64,000 nucleotides of DNA from Flavobacterium columnare NBRC 100251 = ATCC 23463 (lineage in GTDB: Bacteria; Bacteroidota; Bacteroidia; Flavobacteriales; Flavobacteriaceae): NCBI RefSeq assembly GCF_002530675.1, contig NZ_PCMX01000023.1, positions 49,824-113,823 of the forward strand, read 5' to 3'. Both the position numbers and the translations under genes were made by a program. The number at the start of each line of letters is the position of its first letter. The first letter of the stretch is position 1. Below the pieces are notes generated by a model. That model was given only the letters and a program-made list of their open reading frames with translations, made no database searches and was not told where the DNA came from. Positions 54,701 to 63,061 of this stretch are shown here, one piece after another.

Positions 54701-57700
54701 GGTCCTGTACCACCTGAAGCAGCAGCTGTAATAATACCAGCATTAGGTTTACAATTATCATTTGTGCTTGTCAAATCAAGTATTAAATCCGTTGCAGACT
54801 CTTTTATTTCATAAGGACCGAATGTCTTTCCACATCCTGCATTTGCTCCATTGATTTCACGTATTAAGATATTATACGAACCTGGTGCTAAAGGATTAAT
54901 TGAATATGGATAAACAAAAGGCGAATTAATTATTACAGGGGCTCCAATGTTTACATTAGTAGCCGCATTAACTAATTGGTATGAAAACTGAGTAACACCT
55001 GCACTTAAATTACTTAAAGTAAATTTAATAGATCCATCAGCAGCACCTCTACACGTCACATTATTAATAACCGGAGATAAAGTAGGATTGATAAACGAAG
55101 GTGTCGTAGGGGCCGTTTGGAAGTGATAACATCCTGTTGTTGTATCATATACCACTATACTATAAGTGGCTCCTGGGATTAAACCATTAAAAATATGAGA
55201 AGCAGCACCATTATTAGAATTAACAAGAGTAGTTGACCATGGAGCAGCTGGTAAATCAACAATTCCAAACTGATAAGTACCTGGTCCGATAACTCCTCCT
55301 GAAATATCCACTTTTAAACTTGCACCTGTTGCACAAGTAGCTACACCTGTAAAAGCAAATGTTAAACCTGAAGGTGGGCTAGATACAATTTGATTTGGAA
55401 CTACTTTAGAACAACCATTAGCATCAACTGCCTTTACAGTATAAACACCATAATCAATATTAGGGAAACAAACTGTAGCCGCTAATGGTAAAGAATTAAC
55501 AACAATCGGAGTACCTACTTGTACACCTGATGCGTTAATTAATGTAAAGGTAATAGGCAATGTTCCTCCTGTTAAATCTGTATTTACACAGATAGAACCT
55601 AAATTATAAGTATTAGTTGCAATATTACAAGTAATAGGATTAATTTTAATTGTATAATTTAATAAAGCTGGTTCTGTAATACTGAAAGTTTTAGTATCAG
55701 TACAAGATTTTGCATCTGTAACAGTAACAGAATAATTACCAGCAGGTAAACCAGCTGTTTGTGTACCATAATTAATACCTGTTGTTGTATTTACAACTGA
55801 TATGGTATAATCAGGTGTCCCGTTTGTAACGGTCCAAGTAAAGGCACCTGTGGCATCACCATGACATTTTACGGTTGGACTAGTTATGTTTAAAGATAAA
55901 TTAGGTAACGAACGTGGTTTTATATCTAATATATTAGTCTCTATTTGACATCCTTTAGCATCTGTAATACGGAATTTATAAGTACCTGAGTTTGCTAATA
56001 AAACAGGATATGTAAAGGTAGAACCTGTAATAGTGCCTACTACGGTGTAAGCACCACCATTATAACTTACTTCATATTTGCCATACGGTAAATAACCGTT
56101 TGAAATACTACCATTAATAACAGCATCTGGCGTAGCCGTACAATCGTATCCCTTATTTAAAACAATTGTTGCATTTAATTCGCTATTAATTGTTTGTTGG
56201 AATACTGTAGGATTTGTACATCCATAAGCATCTCGCACAACTATTGTATAGGTACCTGGAATTAGCCCATTAAAAGTATGGCTATCAGTAGGTGTATTGC
56301 TTGGTACAAAAGCCCCTCCATTCAAACTGAAACTATAAGGAGAAATCCCTCCTGAAGCGGATACAACTAAAGATGCTTTGTTTGTATTGTCATAACAAAA
56401 ATCAGAAGCTCCTACTAAAGCAATCGTAGGACGATTTGGGTTCGTTAAATTAATTGTTTTAGATACTTGACACCCTCCTGCATCCTTAATAGTTACAGTA
56501 TAGTTGTTAGCTGGCAAATTACTAAATATATTACCAGTTAAAGTACCCGCAGCAGGACTAATTGTATAGGTATAACCTCCCCATCCTCCAGTAGCATTAA
56601 CAATGATACTTCCTTGTTTTGTACAAGTAATAGGATCTTTATCCAATGTTGCATCTAAAGCAACTGTAGGTGTTTTTATCTCAAATAAAGTAGTTATCTT
56701 ACACTTTGTTGTAGTATTAGTTACATCAACTGTGTAATTTCCTGCTCTTAAATTGTTTAATACAAAAGGCGATGTAGTTCCTGTACCTACAGAAGGAGTA
56801 GGACCTGTTACTACGTATGAATAACCTGTTCCAAAATTTGATACCGATATTTCAACAGATCCTTCAGTTCCATTTAAACATTTAATATCTGATAGAATTC
56901 GATTAGATATTGACATATCTGGTAATGGATTGATAGTATATTTTTCAGTATACGTACAATCTTTTGCATCAGTAACTACAAAGGTATAGGTACCCGCAGA
57001 TAGATTAGTAAAAGCACCTGTAGTATTTGTTACAGCCGCAGCTACTGGATCTGTTATAGCATACTCTTTTAAAGGTAAGCTACCACCTGTAACGGTCACT
57101 TGTACATTAATTGTTTTAGCAGGACAAGTCATAGAAGAAGTAGGAGTAACCGTTAAATCCGTTGGAGGGGTTAATGGAACTACTACAAATGGAGGGTTAA
57201 TCGTAAAACGACAACCATTTTTGTCTCTGACTACTATGGTATAAGTACCCGCAATTAAATTACTGAAAACGTTAGATGACTGCCATGTATTACCGTTATT
57301 ATTACTATACTCAACACCTCCAGCACCATTTTCATTTGGTAACACTGTAACTGTGATAGTAGCATTCGTTTTACACGTGTAATTTGGATTTAGTGCAGCT
57401 GTAGCCTTTAAAATATTAGGTTGACTAATTGTAATAGTTCCTGTAATAGTACACAGTTTAAGATCTCGAATAATATAATTATAAGTTCCTTGTGCCAAAC
57501 CAGCATAGCTAGTCTGATTAGAGAAACCAGCATTATTAAAGTTAATTTGATAACCACCCGCACCACCAGTAGGAGCAAAGGTAACACTTCCATCCGCTCC
57601 TCCATTACAGGTTACAGCTACGGTAGAAGGATTAGCAATTATAGGTACTAATTTTTTAACGGTTACAGTATTCGTGGTTACTTTACATCCTTTACTATCT

Positions 57701-60700
57701 GTTACTAAAAATTGATATGTAGTATCAGCTAAAACAGGAGGTATTGAGTATTTAAATGGCAAATTAGCTATAGGAGTAGGTACTGCTGGAGTATAATTTA
57801 CACCTCCATCTGTACTTACTTGATATGAATAATTTGGATAACCATTTGAAATTGCAAGTGTAATTTCTGCATTTGGATTTGATGGATTACAATCAGCATC
57901 TTTTGTTAAAGTAGCTGTTGCTACCAATTGTGCATTAATTTGTTGCGCTGATGTAGCCGCAGTACAGCCAAAAGTATCTCTTACTACTACAACATAACTC
58001 CCTGGTGTTAAGTTTGAAAAAGTAGCATTATTTTGGAAAGGAATTAAAATAGTTCCTGTATTATTTTCTAATTGATATTGATAACCTGGAGTACCACCTG
58101 ATGCACTTACTACTATAGTAGCAGCATTGGTTCCATCATAACAAAAATCAGATGTTGCTAGTACCTGTATAGTTGGTTTAGGTGCAATACCAATCGTAAT
58201 TGTTGTTTTTTGTGTGCATCCATTAGCATCTTTTACCACAACCACATAATCACCTGGTGCAACGTTATTAAATTTATTATTTGATTGATAATTTATAACA
58301 GGAACACCCGTAGTAGTTTCTAATTGGTACTGATAAGCAGGAGTACCTCCAGTAGCAGTAACTGATACAATAGCACCAGTAGTACAAGTAGCTGGAGTTA
58401 TATTAGTTTGTACTTGCAATTGAGCTGGTACAATTATGGCTTGTGGTAAATTAAAACTACAACCTGCATTAGCAGCAGTTAAGTCGTATTTTACCAATAC
58501 AAATCCTGGATATCCTGCTGGAGGGACAGGTACTACTGCTGGAGATGTTTTATAAGATATCCAAGTAGCACCATTATTCATTGATACTTGATACCCTGAA
58601 GTTGTATTAAAGTTTTGTGCAGCTATGGTAATTGTAGCATCATTTAATCCTGCGCAGCTCACATCTTTATGAGATGTAATTTGAGCCGTAAAAGCTTGTC
58701 CACATGGGATATTTACAGGAATAGTTTTAGTTGCAATACAAGTTATAGGCAATTGATACGCTTCTATATCGTCTACAGCAAAATCGATACCATTTTGTTG
58801 TGCAACTTCTAATCTTAGAACAAAATCAAGGGTTGTATTATTTCCTGGATTTATAGTTTTGTTGTATACTTCCCATTTTTCCGTTTTAGGTATAGCTCCT
58901 GTAGAACTAGAGGATAGAGCTACGCCTGCGCTATCTTGTAACTCTACTGTTAAAGAAGCATCTGGTTGTGTATTTCCAATTCTTAATAGATTTCTTGCAT
59001 AAAAACGAACTTGAATATCCTGATTCGGAATAATATCTTTGATTGTTTTTCTATATAAAACAGCATTATTAGGTATAGCATTTCCAGCATCTACAGCTAA
59101 ATATCTACCTGGCCTTGCTCCAGTAGTATGATCCAAAGGAATAGACCAACCTGAATAAGGATTATTAAGTAAGAATTGTGTGACTGTATATTCTCCGTTA
59201 CCAAAAAGTTTATTCCCATGACATTTCGTAGCCTCTACTTGTCTCTCCCAACAAAAAGCAGGGTTAATACCTGGAGAAGACACATCAGGACCCGATCCAA
59301 AATCTTCTTTTAATAAATTACTAAAAGTAGGAGGGTTGGTTAAATTATAATTTACTGTTATTACAGAGTTCCCACACTGAACGTTCTTGAATACATTAGA
59401 AGTAGGATCGTGTGGAGGATTCAATGCCGGTGAGATAGAATAGGTATATGTATAAGCCGTAGAACCATTATTAACGGTAACCGTACTCGTAGCGGAACCA
59501 TTACAATTAAAGGCAGGTGCAGACGTGTTAATTGTTGGATCAGGAGGAATAGGATCTAAAGTAACCGTCATTGGAAACACACAATCAGCAGCATCTTTAA
59601 CAGAAACAGTATAAGTACCTGGAGCTACTGAAATTTGGCTTACGTTAGTCCAACCATTCCCAAAGTTGTATAAATAAGGAGATGGTCCAGTGAAAGGTTT
59701 TCCTCCTTCTACATTTGTGATACGAATAATTCCTTTACCTCCAGTCGTATTACAGGCTAATGCCATAACACCTCCAGAAGCAGTTAATGGATTTTCAGGT
59801 TGAGAAATCGTAATATTAGGTTCTGTTTTTGTACAAACCGCAGTACCTATGGTATATTGAATTACAGGTGTATAAATACCTGGTGCTAAATTTGTAAACG
59901 ATGAATTATTAGTAAAAGGAGCACCTCCAGTAATGCTATATCCTAATGTATTTCCATTTGCATTCGTAACATTAAATGTAATGGTCCCAGAAGTATCATT
60001 ATAACATTTTACATCAGTATAGCTTACTGTATATACAGGAGCTGGAACTTTTACAACATTAATTTGAGTTGTTTGAGTACAGTTATTAGAATCATATACA
60101 GTAATGGTATTAATTCCAGGATTTGTAACAGAAATAACATTAGTTGTTAAAAATGGGGCAGGAGGAGCACTATTCAAATAGAAAAAGTATGGTGCAGTAC
60201 CTCCAGTTGCTGATATTGTAATTTCGCCATCTGAACATGTACTTAAAGGTTTTGTTATAGAGGCATTTAATACCAATTGAGCAGGGTTAATTAAAGTAAA
60301 AGTTCCGTCTTTGGTACAACTTGGAGTGGTAACAATCCAATAGTAGGACAAACCAGGTGTTAAATTATCAAAGATATTATATGCCTGTGCCGTAGTAACC
60401 GAGTTTCCTACGATTAATCCAGAGGCATTTGTTCCTTGATATAAAGTATATGTATAAGGACCATCTACTCCAGAAACACCTAAATTAACAGATCCTAAAT
60501 CTCCATTACATTTAGGTTGTGAAACCGTTGGTAAAACGGATATATTATTAGCTGGTACCTCGATGTTTTTAATAGGAATTTGACAAGAACCAGGAACCGT
60601 ATTATCTTTTACATTTATTGTGTAATTACCTGCTGTTAATATTTGAAATACAGGATTAACGGTCCAAACACCCAACGTTCCATTAGGTTGTACTAATTGG

Positions 60701-62970
60701 AATTGAAATTTACCGGTACTATTAACAGGTTTAATAACTGTTATAGAACCTGGGGCACCACATACAATAGGTAATACTTTAACTTCAGTTTCTATTAAAT
60801 TTTTATAAACGTTAAAATAAAAAGTTCTTGTACATCCTCCAATAAAAGTATAAATAAGTCTGTATTTTCCTTCATTTGAAACAGTGTATTCATTTGCCTC
60901 AACTATTTTATTCCAACAAGAATCTGTTGTAACAGGACAGTTTGTTACAGGATTATAGGGACCACAACCTGCTTTAGCTTCATCATATAATTGCCATTCT
61001 ACTTTTATAGCTCCTGCGATATTAGGTTGTAATAATTTACTATCATCTTTACCGCAAAGATAAATACTAGGAATTCTTTCACCTGAATCAGTACACTGAA
61101 CAGGAGTAAGACTTTGATCGTATTTAATTAGAGGATTTTCAAGATCTGCTCCGTATAGTTTAACATTAAATGTTTGAACAATAGATCTACAAATAGCATC
61201 TGTGCCTGTTACAGTATAAGTTCCTGGTAAATTTACTGTTACTTCTTGACTTGTTTTATTAGGAGTAAAAATTGCTCCTGCAGGCCCAGTCCAAACATAA
61301 TTACCATAATTATCTCCTGCTTTTAGTGTGGTTGTATTACCACAATAAAGAACTTCTGTAGTGAAATTACATTTCTTATCTAAACCAACAATGAAGTTTG
61401 TTGAATTTGTAGAACCTACCAAACAATTAGGATCTATTTGAGAATAACTAGGATCATTGTGATTTTCCGCATTATTAATAACACCACTGTATTCAACAAA
61501 AGCTTGGTTTTTAATTTCATTTGAGCAAGCTGTTGTAAACTCATCACAAGAACAAGCAATTTTTACCTTGATTTTAATTGAATACTCTGGAGCATCTTTT
61601 TTTAGATATGCTTTAGGAATATAAATAAACAACTCCCTAGGATTTGTAGGATTTGTCTCATATTTCATTGAAGTATTTAATGCCGTATTTGTAGATGTAA
61701 TACTTTGGAAACTTACATTTTTAGGAAGAATATCCTTTAACAATACATAATTAGTTCCATATTTATGAGATGTTAAACCTTGTGCATCGTCATTACCTAT
61801 ATTATCAAAATATATATTGTAATTAATTTCATCACATATATCTACGGTTTGATTAGAAATATCTAAACCTGCGTTATTTGTTACATTTTTCCTTAATATG
61901 ACTCTAGGTCCAATAACATCAACAGCAAAAGCTGTAAAAAAAACAAAGTACTGATCACCATTTGTCCCTAGATTAATAGAAGCTGATGTATCATTATTTT
62001 TAATTACAGAATTACTAGGATTATCTACTTTAAAAATACCAGCGTCATAACCTAAGGTATTCTTACTACTAGGTGTTCTACCTGATAAAAGTCCTGAAGG
62101 ATCAGTTAAAGTACTATTAAAGAAATTTTGTTTATAATCAGAAGTAAATTGGTTGATTTTTCTAAAAGGAGGTTGCATTAATACATTATTAATTTTAAAA
62201 AAATCACCTGATATTTGTTGATCTCCTTCTAATGCTCCAAATGCTACCCAAGCTCCTACGTTTCCTGTAGGTATTGTTTTAAATCCACTAACAGGTACAT
62301 CTAAAGAATTAGTATTATTCAACTTTGTAAACCCATTAAAAGAAGTAATATTTTTAGCTGGCAAATTAGGATTTTCGTATATAACATACAAATGCCATCC
62401 TCCTGAATAACCTCCTCCTAAAGCGTCGTTACCTTCTGAACAAACAATATTGGCCACAGTATAATCACCTTGAATATCTACCAATTTATTTAATAAATCA
62501 GTAACATCGGCAAAAGCTGCATAAGGCTTATTTACTTCAGTGGTTTGATTATAGATAAGGGTACCTGATATATCTTCATAAACTGTAGATCTTGGAAGTT
62601 TTAATTTAACTTTCTTAATATCTAAAGTTGTATTTTTATAAATCCCTGCCCAATATAATGCCGCATATTTTACTTTATGACAGGCTTGGTAAGCAGTAGG
62701 AATTTTTAATTCAGCTTTACTAGCATTGTAAACGCTTCGATCTGCAGCATCTACATTAACATAAACCAGATTAATCCTATCATTAGTTACAACTCCATCG
62801 TATGGCAAAGTTGAGTGCTGCGATAAATTATTATTTCCTATTAATAAAATATCTGCATTAAGACCATTTGTCTGATTGACAACAGAAAAAGGCTTAAATT
62901 GTTGTGCAAAGGATTGATGAAATCCTAAGCTCCAGAACAATAAAATACATAAGTAATAACTCGATCTCAT
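48754..62970 (-). CDS. sprB: Giant SprB-like cell-surface adhesin, type IX type-B sorting
   Basis: 4738 residues, 14.2 kb. A signal peptide (about 1-22, ends SFAQQ) is followed by a non-repeat N-terminal domain (about 25-350, with TAYQACHKVKYAALYWAGIY) and a DUF11-like part (about 355-500). Dozens of diverged ~80-90-residue repeats follow, of the type CxGxxxGxIxVxxxGG...YTxxVKDxxxC. Around 1210-1413 is a different, lectin-like module. The C-terminal ~90 residues (CIPDVMTPDGNGENDDWGP, IYDRYGRLI, GDYWYVIKV) are the T9SS type-B/CHU_C sorting domain. SprB moves along the surface as the mobile gliding adhesin in F. johnsoniae. The symbol rests on sprF and sprD-like neighbours plus architecture. 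Confidence 0.88.
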   Translation of the reverse strand: MRSSYYLCILLFWSLGFHQSFAQQFKPFSVVNQTNGLNADILLIGNNNLSQHSTLPYDGVVTNDRINLVYVNVDAADRSVYNASKAELKIPTAYQACHKVKYAALYWAGIYKNTTLDIKKVKLKLPRSTVYEDISGTLIYNQTTEVNKPYAAFADVTDLLNKLVDIQGDYTVANIVCSEGNDALGGGYSGGWHLYVIYENPNLPAKNITSFNGFTKLNNTNSLDVPVSGFKTIPTGNVGAWVAFGALEGDQQISGDFFKINNVLMQPPFRKINQFTSDYKQNFFNSTLTDPSGLLSGRTPSSKNTLGYDAGIFKVDNPSNSVIKNNDTSASINLGTNGDQYFVFFTAFAVDVIGPRVILRKNVTNNAGLDISNQTVDICDEINYNIYFDNIGNDDAQGLTSHKYGTNYVLLKDILPKNVSFQSITSTNTALNTSMKYETNPTNPRELFIYIPKAYLKKDAPEYSIKIKVKIACSCDEFTTACSNEIKNQAFVEYSGVINNAENHNDPSYSQIDPNCLVGSTNSTNFIVGLDKKCNFTTEVLYCGNTTTLKAGDNYGNYVWTGPAGAIFTPNKTSQEVTVNLPGTYTVTGTDAICRSIVQTFNVKLYGADLENPLIKYDQSLTPVQCTDSGERIPSIYLCGKDDSKLLQPNIAGAIKVEWQLYDEAKAGCGPYNPVTNCPVTTDSCWNKIVEANEYTVSNEGKYRLIYTFIGGCTRTFYFNVYKNLIETEVKVLPIVCGAPGSITVIKPVNSTGKFQFQLVQPNGTLGVWTVNPVFQILTAGNYTINVKDNTVPGSCQIPIKNIEVPANNISVLPTVSQPKCNGDLGSVNLGVSGVDGPYTYTLYQGTNASGLIVGNSVTTAQAYNIFDNLTPGLSYYWIVTTPSCTKDGTFTLINPAQLVLNASITKPLSTCSDGEITISATGGTAPYFFYLNSAPPAPFLTTNVISVTNPGINTITVYDSNNCTQTTQINVVKVPAPVYTVSYTDVKCYNDTSGTITFNVTNANGNTLGYSITGGAPFTNNSSFTNLAPGIYTPVIQYTIGTAVCTKTEPNITISQPENPLTASGGVMALACNTTGGKGIIRITNVEGGKPFTGPSPYLYNFGNGWTNVSQISVAPGTYTVSVKDAADCVFPMTVTLDPIPPDPTINTSAPAFNCNGSATSTVTVNNGSTAYTYTYSISPALNPPHDPTSNVFKNVQCGNSVITVNYNLTNPPTFSNLLKEDFGSGPDVSSPGINPAFCWERQVEATKCHGNKLFGNGEYTVTQFLLNNPYSGWSIPLDHTTGARPGRYLAVDAGNAIPNNAVLYRKTIKDIIPNQDIQVRFYARNLLRIGNTQPDASLTVELQDSAGVALSSSSTGAIPKTEKWEVYNKTINPGNNTTLDFVLRLEVAQQNGIDFAVDDIEAYQLPITCIATKTIPVNIPCGQAFTAQITSHKDVSCAGLNDATITIAAQNFNTTSGYQVSMNNGATWISYKTSPAVVPVPPAGYPGFVLVKYDLTAANAGCSFNLPQAIIVPAQLQVQTNITPATCTTGAIVSVTATGGTPAYQYQLETTTGVPVINYQSNNKFNNVAPGDYVVVVKDANGCTQKTTITIGIAPKPTIQVLATSDFCYDGTNAATIVVSASGGTPGYQYQLENNTGTILIPFQNNATFSNLTPGSYVVVVRDTFGCTAATSAQQINAQLVATATLTKDADCNPSNPNAEITLAISNGYPNYSYQVSTDGGVNYTPAVPTPIANLPFKYSIPPVLADTTYQFLVTDSKGCKVTTNTVTVKKLVPIIANPSTVAVTCNGGADGSVTFAPTGGAGGYQINFNNAGFSNQTSYAGLAQGTYNYIIRDLKLCTITGTITISQPNILKATAALNPNYTCKTNATITVTVLPNENGAGGVEYSNNNGNTWQSSNVFSNLIAGTYTIVVRDKNGCRFTINPPFVVVPLTPPTDLTVTPTSSMTCPAKTINVQVTVTGGSLPLKEYAITDPVAAAVTNTTGAFTNLSAGTYTFVVTDAKDCTYTEKYTINPLPDMSISNRILSDIKCLNGTEGSVEISVSNFGTGYSYVVTGPTPSVGTGTTSPFVLNNLRAGNYTVDVTNTTTKCKITTLFEIKTPTVALDATLDKDPITCTKQGSIIVNATGGWGGYTYTISPAAGTLTGNIFSNLPANNYTVTIKDAGGCQVSKTINLTNPNRPTIALVGASDFCYDNTNKASLVVSASGGISPYSFSLNGGAFVPSNTPTDSHTFNGLIPGTYTIVVRDAYGCTNPTVFQQTINSELNATIVLNKGYDCTATPDAVINGSISNGYLPYGKYEVSYNGGAYTVVGTITGSTFTYPVLLANSGTYKFRITDAKGCQIETNILDIKPRSLPNLSLNITSPTVKCHGDATGAFTWTVTNGTPDYTISVVNTTTGINYGTQTAGLPAGNYSVTVTDAKSCTDTKTFSITEPALLNYTIKINPITCNIATNTYNLGSICVNTDLTGGTLPITFTLINASGVQVGTPIVVNSLPLAATVCFPNIDYGVYTVKAVDANGCSKVVPNQIVSSPPSGLTFAFTGVATCATGASLKVDISGGVIGPGTYQFGIVDLPAAPWSTTLVNSNNGAASHIFNGLIPGATYSIVVYDTTTGCYHFQTAPTTPSFINPTLSPVINNVTCRGAADGSIKFTLSNLSAGVTQFSYQLVNAATNVNIGAPVIINSPFVYPYSINPLAPGSYNILIREINGANAGCGKTFGPYEIKESATDLILDLTSTNDNCKPNAGIITAAASGGTGPYLYQVFVDSGATGVIDGTDPITTNSAFISSFNPLTHKSNVFNLEGGKYIVYVKDANGCIKFNFITVAVDSEPIISATVNNLCAAEGNFAIDVVLTTSGIAPHVYSIDGGAFQAQTAPFTISNLSSGVHTVEVKDKNNCGNKVTVTILKPLKAIGDFTLLPTCNTATGTITIKANDGSGNYSYSQIAPLGATNLNGIFNSLAPGNYTFEVTDLTTNCKVTVPVNLAPAKDVLFVAATVTNTKCIGSNDGSITVNLDTTNTDAPYKYSIAPDPNGVGVQDTNLFAGLPLGNYVVTVTSARGCSATQNVRVDEPTPISITAVATQFACNATNAYNPAEIKVTNVTGGTGIYTTYEFELAGVVLQSGASSAFKTQDTAGGSYTIRVFDSNRCIGTTKVDINAITPLGATIVKNQAIDCTQNEIISINATGGSGNYTYQVIPFGATNVVAGPTANQFTISAAGSYTFQVTDATTGCFIQIGHQINVFKTLTATLAPDASVKCFGDTTGGSLLLSVQGYSGPYAYTLYDNTNTIVAGHNGIIVDNTVTNPFTISGLPAGTYTVKIKENNFPKCDITTASATVGTPTQLAITATVDKNDNCNPLAGIIKVLGNNGTPTYSYIVALATDPAPTAASVGWTTSTVFNRDGGNYIAYVKDANNCIAQVPVILPTDTNPVLTLPVFAANQCTSNGTDYVITATSVVDGIAPYTYSITNANGTSSFVNVIAPYTFNGLIIGNNTITIKDANGCTDSKSITVYPPLNINPTIVAQPTCNANDGKITLTAVGGSGNYEYTYGATVNGTGIFTGLPFGDSTFTVKDLTTACTKNITVKLEKPDDVLIASILPTSTICNGDSNGTITVNLEPAPSNGNPIYTYALVFPSQQLRPAQTNNVFTGLPAGNYTVEVTSGRNCKVKQQVTISQPDVMTVPSPVVNQFACTLNTNSVNAASITVNGVTGGSGKYVNYEFVLNGKQVYFGPEKTYSTTDIVGGKYTINVYDDKGCKGTVTADVIPFVSISGPNIVVNNDITCISGEDITVSVTTTGAPVPVYNYNVTNIRTGASITNTTGIFTNLGKDNYMVTVTNPVTNCSVQKIHYVADPNTFAIQLANTKDVTCKGSFTGSTEVSIVDTILSNGNQAGEFNYTVTNNNTGFNLVGNSATAGPLLINGLSAGTYTLNVTLAKKPNCTFSSNFTINEPNNALTIATTKGLLTCTPGNDGSISAVATGGWGNYTYTISPVEGQQLSPGVFTGLSGNSAYTVTVKDDKGCSVNQIVNLSKPAIIDAPNIAPVQLRCFGVNDGVVQVVGVTGGYNVPNDYNYTLHYVNPVGVTSGPQASNTFTNLAPGRYYVIVNDASNCPSKQLFFDVLPAKEIKTSLSLVPNSQICDTSQASLILTATGGTGIFEYSNSQSGPWTPFVSPLRLNNLAAGITYKYYVRDTNACAGVETNGYTISTLSPFTIDPISPIQVNCSYDTARVVAHASGGQGNYTYVLLPSNISNTTGIFMNVPVGNHTIQVRSGNCTSISTPVSISSPAELKFDLKGIQTTCSYKRDGKIVVTLTGIDNRKLQYSISSGDGSYTHQQVYTVNDSDLAAGTFTISNLKPDTYEINVFTVATSCHPPVQSVRITAPAELKGTVTGIDEICANENRGEIHITNIQGGTGPYFVTKEYKTSFDNSTPPVEVDDSIYEPINNLDGVNSHVFNGLDGKKYSIAIKDSNATNCKALYFVTIGPGDSFEPVINVTYPCNPLTNKPMVRIEVTNKLDPKGAFVGNYKFSLDNLPAQTSNVFLSTDPKYTNQFLAPAFHTVFVEGPNGCPNNNVLPTPFMVTPLNELDVTLSISGLNTAMAVATGGSGNYKYTFFADGQQMQSGSNNTFIYYQQYEQIRVIVTDDSECSDIDVKRLTYIPICIPDVMTPDGNGENDDWGPGCVDPTVYPRLVTHIYDRYGRLIATLPVGSRWSGKYNGKELPSGDYWYVIKVDNNDGKEFVGHFTLYR

Positions 62971-63061
62971 AGGGCATTCGTTTATTATTTAAAAACTCAT
63001 AAAGTTATATAATTTTCTTATGAACTTGTTTTAGTAACAAATCATATATAATCTAAAATAA

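Noticed and set aside
48754..62970. Tandem repeats that might be a CRISPR array or a DNA satellite
   Set aside because: They are diverged protein repeats in one continuous frame, with units of about 250 nt and no constant short repeat with spacers.
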